Position numbers and translations under genes: made by a program
Assembly (NCBI GenBank): GCA_021792255.1
Contig: JAJYUZ010000001.1
Location: 248,001 to 312,000 of the forward strand
Reading direction: 5' to 3'
DNA: 64,000 bases
Source: Thermoplasmata archaeon
Lineage (GTDB): Archaea; Thermoplasmatota; Thermoplasmata; Thermoplasmatales; GCA-001856825
Shown here: piece after piece, positions 35,488 to 47,400 of the stretch
How the letters are laid out: each line of letters opens with the position of its first letter
Numbering within the stretch: the first letter of the stretch is position 1
Notes under the pieces: model-generated
The model's input: only the letters and a program-made list of their open reading frames with translations
The model's database searches: none
What the model was told of the DNA's origin: nothing

Positions 35488-38400
35488 TCATTTATTACCC
35501 TTAACCTTCTTAATCTTGAGGGGACTTCCCTCCCTCTTGAACAGACTCTTTCTACTGACCATAATATAGAAGACCAGGACAGCCACGATCACGGCAATTG
35601 CTGCTATTATAATCGATATCAGAAGATAGTTAGGCAGCGGAGTCACCTTCAAACTGGTTGTAACAGCATCCCCGACGACAGTGATGCTCCCCCTGACTGG
35701 AGTTCCCTGATAGCCCTGTGGGAGTGTGACTACATAAGAATACGAACCATTGGTCACGTAAAAGGTAATGGAATCTGTGGTGGAGTTTATAGTCTGAACA
35801 TTCTCCTGTCCACTTTGAGTGATCGTAGTCACAGTAACGGACCACGTTGCACCGGCTGCTAGACCGGTTTCGATTACCGTCACGGGATAAGTCACCGCAG
35901 TCCACGTTATCGTATTCTTGAAATTACTTCCGTTCACTACCACAGTTATCTGATAATCCTGTGTTTTGTATCCCGCCAATCCACCTATAGTGAAATTATA
36001 GGTACCGTTGACCTCGTTGAAAAAGATCGAGCCAGTAGAAGATCTAGTTACATTACCACTCGTGCTGACGAGCGTAACGTTCCATTTCATTCCAGAAGGC
36101 AGACCAGTTTCGGGGAACGATATGTTGTAGAGAAATGGCGAAAATGTGATCCGTTCAAAGGTAGGGGCTCCACTCACGGTGAACGTCCCACCATAGGAGA
36201 AGTATATCTTGTTCGAAGTCTCAATAATATAAGAATATGTTCCATTTGGTTGGACGAATTCCAAACTACCCCCAGTGGAATTGTAAGTCTGACCACTCGA
36301 TAGGTTGACAAACCACATCGTACCGAGGGGAAGTCCTGATTGACTGAAAGAAACGTTATAGCTCAGTAAAGAAAACTGAACGGAATCCGATGTCGGACTA
36401 CCAGCTACGGTAAATAATGATGAGAACACAACGGGTTTGTACTGTTTGTTGGCTGTGGCTAACGTGTAGGAAAATGTTCCATTGGACAGCGTAAAGGTAA
36501 TCACGCTGAAAGTTGAGGAATAAGACTGTCCGTTGGAAAGGTTCACAAACCATTCCGTTCCTGTTCTCAGCCCAGATTCAGAGAAGGTCACCCAGTAAAC
36601 GACCGGCAAGAAGACGAGAGATTGGGAGACCGTGCTACCGCTGACAGTGAACGAGAATGAGCTCACAGACTGCGATGACAACTTGTATGTCTTGTTTCCT
36701 GTCGAAATCGAATAAGAATATGTGCCGTTGGGTTCGAGGAAATTTATGTTATTAGAGACCGAGGAATACGTATTCCCGTTAGTGATGTTGACAAACCACT
36801 TCGTACCGAGGGGAAGACCAGTTTCGGAGAAAGTGACACCGTAGATAAGTTTGGTCAGAACTGTGACGCTGATTATGTTTGAGTGTACATACGCAGGGTC
36901 AGTGTTTATGTCCGTCACGTTAACATAGAACAGGTAGATGCCCGGCAGGGTAGCCGAAGAGGTAACAAACCTGTACGTCGAATTTACTGCACCGGCTACG
37001 ACCTGGAACGAAGTAGTGCCCGGCAATTGCACGTACCATTGATACGAGAACGCTCCAGATCCTCCACTTATTGAGACGTTAAGAAGGGACGAGTTTCCCC
37101 TGTCTATCACGGAAGACAACGGATTGGTCAGAGAAAGGGATCCAGACAGTTGACTGTTTACTACAAAGGTGACAGTGACTGATGCTGTTGCACCGTCTGC
37201 ATCGGTGGCAATAAATTCTACGGTATAGTTCCCCCTGGCGCTGAAAGTAATAGCGGTCCCTGAAATGGTATAATCACCAGCGGCAGAACCACCAGATGGA
37301 TACATGCCCACTAGCCAGGAATAGCGGTACGGAGGGGTTCCTCCGACAACGTTGCCATTTATGGATTGACCGACATCAGTCTGAATAGTTCCCGTGACTC
37401 CAAAGGAAGCCTTGGGGAGTGGATTTACGATTATGGTTAACGGAGAGGCTTTAGCAGACGAGTTGCCCTCAGTAACGTTAAACCAAATTTTGTAAAGGCC
37501 CGGAGTAGAGACGTTTAGGGAATAGGTGCTGGAATTTCCTACAATACCAGACACACCTCCTATCCCCCACGAGTACGAATATGAACCGGTACCTCCCAGC
37601 ACTGTTGCCTGGAAAACCTGGGCGTGGTTTACGTCTATTGCGGTTACGCCGGCAGACGGGTACGAGGAAATAGAGGCAGTCAGGCTGATGATTGCTGAGA
37701 CAGCTACATTGTAACTAGTCGATGTAGCGGAAGAATACGAATCACTAACCGCTACCTTGACGATGTAGTTGCCTGACTTGCTGAACGTCACTTGATTTCC
37801 CGAGGTGTTATAGTCTCCCGTCGCTGATCCCCCATTTGAAAGAGTCACTGTCCAGGAATAACTGAAAGGAGGAGTCCCATACCCTGATTCTACTGACGCG
37901 ACAACAGGGCTCCCGACACTCGTCGTTGCAGGGCTGATAGATATCGAAGACTGAGCAATATCGCCGTTTACCTTGACCTCCTGGTAAACGTCTCCCGTGT
38001 CTCCGACTATAGTATCCTTGACGTAGAGAAATACATAAAAAGTGCCCGACGTGCTTGAGGTAAAGGTATAGGATTGAGGAGAAGCCCCGGATGTGTACCC
38101 TGTATTGGGTGCGGAGGGTGTCGACGAATTCTGCAACACCCATTGATATTCATAGGAACCACTACCTCCACCAAAACTCCCAGTGATGGATTGGCTCTGT
38201 CCTGCGTCGATGGTCGGAACCGACGACGGAGAGGTGATCCTCACTATTACTAGACTGCTGGAATATATTTTGACCGTAGTATTGTTGTACGCAACCCTGC
38301 CGTCCGAGTCCCTAAGTTTTAGGCTCAACGTGTAATTCCCGGATTGACTCAATCCGATCTGGTGACCGTAATATGTCACAGGAGAGGAAGATCCATTTTC

Positions 38401-41400
38401 TGGCGCGACAGTCCATGTGTAGTTGAAAGGAGCAGTACCATAGCCGGGTTTTACGGTAGCATTTATCAGTCCATCAATTACGGTAGAAGTTGGAGATATT
38501 ACTATGGAGGATGTTGTGGGTAGTCTGTTAACGGTGACGAGAAGAAGAGTCGAGTTACTCGCGGGGGAATAAGCGCTATCGGTAATCACGAGATAGTATG
38601 TGTAATTGCCTGGGACCGTCGGAGTCTGTAGCAAAGATAGAGTACTGTTGTTAAACCGTCCTGATGCATTTGTTCCGCTTATCTTATCGCCACTCGAAGT
38701 TCCGTTCCTGTACCACTGATACGAGTAGGATGGAGTCCCTCCCTTTATCTTCAGAGTCGAGCTCAGACTAGTGGAGTTTCCTACGTCAAGGGAGGATGCA
38801 GTTGCCTGGATGGTGAAGTTGACAACGAGAGGCGAACTCACGTCTATACCCACAGTCTCAGTGGATGTAGCCCCGTACTTGTCTTCCACCTTTATGAAGA
38901 CAAAGTAATTCCCTGTCCCCGTAAATGTCAGGACGTTGTCAACGTAATTGGAATTGCTGCTTCCCAGAGTATAATCCTTCGCAGGCGTATTGTTGCTTGA
39001 GTAATTAACTATCCAAGAGAACGTAAAAGGGGGGGTTCCTGTACCGGACTGAACAGTGACAACCCATGGAGTACCTTGATCCAGGGTTATTGTTGGGTCA
39101 CTGCTTCCACCAAATGTTTTTTTTTGCTCTTGTATGAGGGGTTGCAACCCCGAACCGTACTGGGAAGAATTTGTCGCGGACTGCACACCGCTCGAACTGC
39201 CCGGTTGGAGGACGATGATCGGGGATGGATTGACCGTTATTAGAGCGGATGATGAAGCCACGACTCCCACCGAATCGACCACGGTCAGCGTGATCGTGAA
39301 ATTACCAGTATCGGCGAAGGTGAAGGTGTTGCCTGCCTGCGTAATGCCCTGTCCAGAAGGATAGGACCAGATGTAAGTGTATGGCTGGGTCCCGTTCACG
39401 GTTGTGTTCGTGAAGGTCACACTGTTACCGGTGTCGATGGTGGTCGAGGAAGGCGAGATACTGACAGTGGGTAGTGCGTTGACTGTCACGGTTATTGAAT
39501 TCGTTGACGTGACCGTATCTCCCAGCGAATCGGTAACTACTGAGCTGACGTCATACTGTCCTGCAAGAGAGAAGGTGATAGTGTTCCCGCTAATGGAATA
39601 TGCTCCGAACTTGATCCCTCCACCGAGAGAAGACACAGAATAGCCTACTGTGTAGGTACCAGTCCCACCGGACACCGAGTTCGAAAAAGTGACAGTCTGT
39701 CCATTGTCCACCGTGGTGGGTGTCACAGCAGATATGGTGATCGAGAGCGGGGCATTGACCGTAATGATAGCGGAAATAGACGCGCTAAGTCCGTCTTCGT
39801 CCACTACTTTGACCGTCACAGAATAGGCCCCTCCCGTATTGAAAGTTATCTGATTGCCTGAAGACGTATAATCCCCAGAAGCGGAGCCTCCTCCCGACAG
39901 CGTAACGGTCCATAAATATACGAAGGGGAGAGTCCCATAACCAGACTGAACGGAGACCGAGACGGGACTGCCTATGTCCGGGTTGGTGGGCGAAATGGAG
40001 AGTGCAGAGGAAGTTAGAGCGTTAACTACATTGACCGTAATCGGTGAAGAGGTGCCGGTAATGCCAGTATTGTCGACCTCAGTCGCAACGACTACGAAAT
40101 GCCACTCCCCTATTGTAGTAAGGCTACCCGTTCCGACCTTCTCTGGGAAGGTACTGAATTGAGTCGTTGTAGCTATAACAGAGAATGTCGTTGATCCCGG
40201 AGCCTCAGCCTTTAGCTGCGCGGTGTAGGGTCCTGTTCCAGTTATGCTAGTGATGCTAATGTTGGTAGAAGTACCGCTATCCATAGTAGCCGCTGCCGAG
40301 ATCGTGACGTTCAAGGAAGAATAGACTATGATAGGTTGAGAGTTCACAGAAATAGTGGCGACAGCGAAACCGCTGGCCCCCAATGAATCATTTACGTACA
40401 GTTTGATTGTGAAGTTCCCGGTGTTCGTGAAATTGAACAGATTCCCGACGTGTGTTATTCCAGAACCACTAGGATACCCCCATCCGTATGTCGTGGGAGC
40501 AGTCCCACCAGTACTCGAGTTGCTGAATGTCACGGAAGCACCTACGTCGATAGTGGCGGATGAGGGGGTGATCGTAACGGAAGGCAAGGTGTTTACGGTG
40601 ATCGTCTTGGTAATGCTCGCCGTTTCACCTGCGGAGTCTTTTACCGTGGCGGTTACCGAGTAAATGCCGGCCTTTGTGAACGTGACCTTGTTCCCGGAAG
40701 TTGAGTAATATCCGGAAGCTGAGCCAGAAGGGTAGAGAGTGACTGTCCAGCTGTACGAGTATGGAGGTACTCCGGCTCCAGAGGAGACAGTGACAGAGAT
40801 CGCGAAGCCAACATCGGTCGTGGCTGGAGTAACAGTCAGTGACGAAGACGTCAGACTGCTTACGACCGTAACGGTGACCGAGGTTGTGGAACTGACGGTT
40901 CCGGTCGAGTCGACCACCGTCACATAATATGTTGTGGTAGACGTCAGAGCGGGAGTCTTAAAAGGATTACCGCTGTAGAGAAGATTGGTCAACGCCGAAT
41001 TGGAATACCACTTGAAGGCGTAACCCACTCCCGTTCCTCCAGAGGCTGTGGCAGTAAGAGTCGCTGAAGATCCGCTGCCAACGGTCGTAGAGAGCACAGT
41101 CACCTTTGGATCAGAGTTTACGACGACCGAGGCCGAATTAGATTTCGCGGTGGAGAGTGGAGATGCACCAGAAGTTACTCCAGCATCGGTGAACACGAAG
41201 TAGTATGAGCCGTTGGATTGAGGATTGAAGGCATACGAAGCCACCTTGCCGGTACCTGACGTGACCAGGGAATTCGAAGAAGTATAGAGGGACCACGAGA
41301 AAGTTCCCGTACCTCCGTTCACAGTAGACGAAAGGGTCACTGACTGGCCTGCATCAACAATCGTTGATGTAGGTTGGACAGACACGGATAAGGAAGGATC

Positions 41401-44400
41401 TACGACCACGGACACAGTCGTGGAAAAGACGTACTGAGTGCTGTTGTCTGTCACATTGAGATATATCTTATATGCTCTAGCGGAGCTCCCCGCAAAGGAA
41501 TAACTTTTCTCCTTTCCGACGATCGCCGAGCTCCCTCCAATCGACCAGGAATAGGAGAAGGAGCCTGAGCCCCCACTGATGGAAGAGGTCAGGGATATGG
41601 TCTGACCAACATCTATCTGTGAGGAAGACGGTGTGATAGTAACGGTGGGTTGAGTGTTTACAGTTATGGTTGCCTGATTGGAAGTAGCGGTCGCAGCAGG
41701 AGTAGCACCCAAGGTTACTCCCGTGTCTGTGAAGACGAAGTAGTAGGATGTTGTAGTGGTGGGGGAGAGTTGGTAGGATGCTGTTGCCCCTGCCCCTGAA
41801 GCTACCACAGAATTCGAGGATGTGAAGAGAGACCATGAGAACGTCCCAGTTCCACCAGAGACTGTGGATGTAAGGGTGACGGATTGACCGGAGTCAATAG
41901 TCGAGGAAGTCGGCTGCACAGAGATCGCAGGAGCAGCATATACCGTGACTCTCGCTGTCGTAGAGAACACAAACGCTGAATAAGTCCCAGTATCGGTCAC
42001 GTTCAACCAGACCACATAGGTACCGGATGTGGCTTCCGAGAAAGAGACGGAGGTGGCGGTATTTACTATATTCATTGGATTGCCATTTACAGACCACGAA
42101 TAAATGAACTGAGCGGTTCCGCCAGAAACTGAAGAAGTAAGTGTAATAGATTGGCCAGAATCTATACTTGATATCGAAGGAGAAATGGTGACTGTCGGAA
42201 CAGAATCTACCGTGATTGATACCTCTGCCGGGGAAAGCTGATAATTTGGCGTTGTGCCAACATCTGTGACGTTGAGCCATACCACGAACGGACCCGCGGT
42301 AGTGCCATAGAATTTGTATGTGCTTCCGGTCCCGACTACCTTCGAGCTTCCGCCTATGCTCCAGAAGTATGAGAATTGTCCCGTTCCACCAGACGTAGAA
42401 GACGCCAGAGTTACGGACTGACCAGTGTCTAGCACAGCTGAAGATGGAGATACCGAGACCGTTGGGGCTAAAGTCACGGTGATGGTCGCAGAAGTAGAAG
42501 TTGCTGAAGCAACGGGAAAAGCCCCTGATGAAACACCGGTATCAATGAAGACGAAGTAGTAGGATGTTGTAGTGGCGGGGGAGAGTTGGTAGGACGCTGT
42601 TGCGCCAGTCCCTGAAGCTACCACGGAATTCGAGGATGTGAAGAGAGACCATGAGAACGTCCCAGTCCCACCAGAGACGGTGGATGTAAGGGTAACGGAT
42701 TGACCGGAATTTATTGACGTCGACTTGGGTTGAACGGAAATAGTGATCGCGGAATCGAGTGTCACTGACGCTTTAGAAGAGGTTGCAGTTAGGGACGGAG
42801 AGGCCCCTGAGGTCGTTCCAGTATCCGTGAACACTACATAGACTCCAGTATCCGCAGAAGAGAACGTCTGGGAAGCCGTAAGACCAGTGCCGGATGCTCC
42901 AGATATCTTACCAGAAGAATCGTACCACTGCCACGAAAACGAGCCAGTACCACCAACTGCTGTTGAGGTTATCGTGATGGACTGACCGGAGTCAATGGTC
43001 ACAGAGGATGGCTGAGAGGAGATAGAGGGAGCGGCGAAGACCGTGACGGTTATTGCCCCTGTCGTCGATGATTGTCCATCGCTTGAAGTGATTTGCAAGT
43101 AAAATAGATAGGTTCCCTTTCCGACCGGAGCGAAGAAGTGACTAATAGCAGTTCCCGAAGTGGCAGGACCGGATAGGCCAATCTTCGAACCGCCAGATGT
43201 ACCGTTAAGGTACCATTGATAAGAATACGGAAGTACCCCACCGCTTATGGTCGGGGTAACACTGAGGGATAAGCTCTGTCCAACGTCGAGAGATCCACTT
43301 CCAGAAGATGGGGTGTTTGTGACGAAAGTGACGCTCAGAGTCCCTGGATTTACCTGTACCGTCACGCTGACGGAAAGGGTGTATGGAGGCGTGGTGCCGA
43401 CATCGGTGACGTTTAGCCAGATTTTGTACGATCCAGTGGAAGACTCTGAAAAGGTGTAGGCGTTGGTCGTACTTACGACCGTTGTACTTCCACTTATCGT
43501 CCACGCATAAGTGTATTTACCACTACCGCCCGAAGTAGTCGAAGTGAAGGTCTGTGACTGCCCCAGAGTAAGGGTTGCTGAAGAGGGGCTCACGCTTGGC
43601 GACAATGGGGGATTGACGGAAACAGGTGCATTGCTTGAGGACAAGGTCGAAACGGGAGTCGCTCCAGAAGTGACTCCTGTGTCGGTGAAGACGAAGTAGT
43701 AGGATGTTGTAGTGGTGGGAGATAGCAAATATGATGCCTTTGATCCTGTCCCGGAAGCTACCAAAAAGTTTGAAGAGGTGTAGAGGGACCAGGAGTATGT
43801 TCCTGTTCCTCCAGTAACGGTGGATGTAAGAGTTATGGACTGACCCGAATCTATCGTTCCGGAAAGAGGCTGCACCGATATTGAAAGAGCAGAGTCCAGT
43901 GTTACTGTCACCACCGAGGATTTTACCATTGAAGAAGGTGTCGCAACTGAACTGGTTCCGGTATCTGTGAACACAACGTATATGCCGGTGTCTCCACTGC
44001 TAAACGTCGCAGTTGCGACCGACCCAGTTCCAGAGTCTCCCGTTATCGGCCCGCTAGAGTCGTACCACTGCCACGAATATTTCCCAGTTCCACCAGAGAC
44101 TGTGGAGGTCGGAGAAATGGATTGTCCGCTGTCTATTGTCGCAGAGGTTGGCTGACTGGAAATTGAAAGTGCCGATTCGACCGTTATCGTTACAGAAACT
44201 GGTGAGAAAGCGTAGTTGGGCGTCGTTCCAGTATCCGTGACGTTGAGCCACACTTTGTAAGTGTCCGGGGTCGCTAGCGAGAATGTGTATGAGGGACTCT
44301 GACCTACTACCGTCGAACTGCCGTTGATGCTCCAAGAATAAGCGAAGGATCCAGATCCTCCTGAGACCGTCGAAACCAATGCTACAGACTGGCCCGCATC

Positions 44401-47400
44401 TATTACTGCGGAAGACGGCGTCACGGTAACTGTTGGAGCACTGTTGACTGTAACTGTCGCGGAGTTTGACTTAGCAGTCGCAATCGGAGTCGCGCCAGAT
44501 GAAACCCCTGTGTCGGTGAATACGAAGTAGTAGGATGTTGTAGTGGCGGGGGAGAGTTGGTAGGACGCTGTTGCGCCAGTCCCTGACGCGACTCGGGTGT
44601 TTAGAGACGTGTAGAGGGACCACGAGAAAGTTCCCGTTCCACCAGAGACGGTGGATGTAAGGGTAACTGACTGACCGGAGTTGATAGTAAATGACGAAGG
44701 CTGCGTAGAAACAGTCAGGGAATTGTCGACTGTGACGGCCACATTTGAAGAACTCGCCGTTGCTGCGGGAGAGGCCCCTGAGGTCGTTCCAGTATCCGTG
44801 AACACTACATAGACTCCAGTATCCGCAGAAGAGAACGTCTGGGAAGCTGTAAGACCAGTGCCGGATGCTCCAGATATCTTACCAGAAGAATCGTACCACT
44901 GCCACGAAAACGAGCCAGTACCACCAACTGCTGTTGAGGTTATCGTGATGGACTGACCGGAGTCAATGGTCACAGAGGATGGCTGAGAGGAGATAGAGGG
45001 AGAGACATAGACGGTGAGGGATGCGGTAGAAGAGAAGGTATATGACGTAATGCTATCTGTAACCGTTAGAACCACTCTGTAGGTTCCACTCGTGGTTTGT
45101 GTAAACGAATAGGAAGACTTGGTTCCCAGAACGGTAGAACTACTTCCGATAGTCCAGGAATATGAGAATGAACCAGACCCCCCGTTTACTGATGATGTCA
45201 AGAGCAAGGATTGTGAGGTATCAACAATCGCTGATGATGGAGAGACAGTAACCGTCGGGACGGTGTATACTGTTATGGTTGCCTGATTGGAAGTAGCGGT
45301 CGCAGCAGGAGTAGCACCCAAGGTTACTCCCGTGTCTGTGAAGACGAAGTAGTAGGATGTTGTAGTGGTGGGGGAGAATTGATAGGATGCTGTAGCTCCT
45401 GTACCTGAATTAATAAGGGAGTTCGAAGAGGTATAGAGAGACCATGAGAAAGTTCCGGTCCCACCAGAGACGGTGGAAGTGAGCGTGATTGTCTGGCCCG
45501 CATCTATAGACCCCGAAGAAGGTTGAACAGAAATTGACAGCGATCCGTCGACCACAACGGAGACCGTGGAAGAGGCGACTGTAGCAGTCGGAGAGGCTCC
45601 CGAGGTGGTTCCAGTATCCGTGAACACTACATAGACTCCAGTATCCGCAGAAGAGAACGTCTGGGAAGCCGTAAGACCAGTGCCGGATGCTCCAGATATC
45701 TTACCAGAAGAATCGTACCACTGCCACGAAAATGGACCTGTCCCATCGACAGCTGTAGATGTGATCGTTATAGATTCACCCGAATCGATTGTAGCGGACT
45801 TAGGTTGAACAGACACGGACGGATAGACATTCACAGCGATCGGAACTTTTGCCGAAACGACAAGAGGCGAATAGGTACCGGTATCGGTGACGTTGAGCCA
45901 CACCGTATAAGTTCTGGCGGAAGATTCTGTGAAGGAGAAAGTGGATGAAGTTCCGACTACGCTGGGACTTCCTCCGATGGTCCAGGAGTATGAATAGAGA
46001 CCAGAACCTCCATTCACGGTCGCTGTTAGAAGCAAGCTCTGGGACAAGTCTATGGTGGCAGAAGCCGGAGAAACGCTGACGGTTGGAGAAGAGTCCACAG
46101 TTATTGTAATAGAAACCGGCGAAAGCGAATAATCAGGTGATGTGCCGGTGTCTGTGACGTTGAGCCACACTTTGTAGGTTCCAGCTGTATCTTCGGTGAA
46201 TGATAAGGTCGTTGCAGTCCCGACCACTACCTGACTACCACCGATCGTCCATGAATACGAAAATGAGCCAGATCCACCACTAACAGAAGACGACAGAACC
46301 AGCGACTGGGATGTATCGATCGTTGGAGAACTGGGTAAGAGCGAAACGATTGGTAATTGGTTTTCCTTTACTACAGCTCCATTCGTGGTGACACTTTGGC
46401 CAGATGAATCTTTGAAAACAACATAGTAAGTACCGTTTTGAGTGGGGGTGTAAGTCGAAGTTGCACCACTACCAGAACTACCGGAGATTGCAACTCCGCT
46501 CCCCGGTGACCCAGAGTACCATTGCCAAGTGTACGATCCGCTTCCGTACTCGACAGTTGTTGTTAGAGTTATGAATACCTGGCCGGGATCTATAGAATAT
46601 GACTGGGGTTGAACTTGAACTGTAAGGGGTGACACGACCGTTACCGTTAAAGAAGAACTGACTATGGAGCTAGCTGCGTCCTCAACGCTCAGTGTCACTA
46701 TATAATTGCCTGTTGATGTAAAGGTAAAGGTGTTGCCTGGGTTGCTGGATTGTGTCCATCCCGTGGATGGGGAAACCGAATAAGAGTATGTGTAAGGCTC
46801 AGTTCCTCCCTGAGTAATGTTTGTAAACGTTATGGAACTACCCGCGCCTACCTGAGTACCAACAGGAGAGGACAGCGAAACGGAGAGTTCAGGATTTACA
46901 GTAATTGTCACAGGAGCCGAGGTGGCGACCTTGGAAGTGCTGTCCGTGATCTCAAACTCAAATGCCCACGTTCCGGTAGTTGTGAGAATCCCCGTCGATA
47001 CCGATGCCGCCGAAAGATCGGTGGGGCTGATATAGAATTGATTGGTTAAGTTCAAAAATGAAGACGCTAAAGGAGGTTCTTCCAGCCATTGACCTTTGTA
47101 GGGCGTTATTCCTCCTCCAACTGAAGTCAGAATGAGAGTGGCGGACTGTCCGCTGTCTAGGGTAGTCAGTCCCGACACGGATATCGTCGCACTGAGCAGG
47201 GAATTGATAGTGACAGTCTCCGTCAGGGATGCTGTCACTCCGTTTGCATCAGTTACGGTAACTGTGACTGTGTAGGTACCTGGCGTGTTGAAAACTATCT
47301 GGTTCCCTGTTGTGCTGTAATCCCCAGGAGCGGGTTGGCCAGAAGAAGTCGTCACTGCCCATGAATAACTGAATGGCGCAACTCCATATCCCGACTCGAC

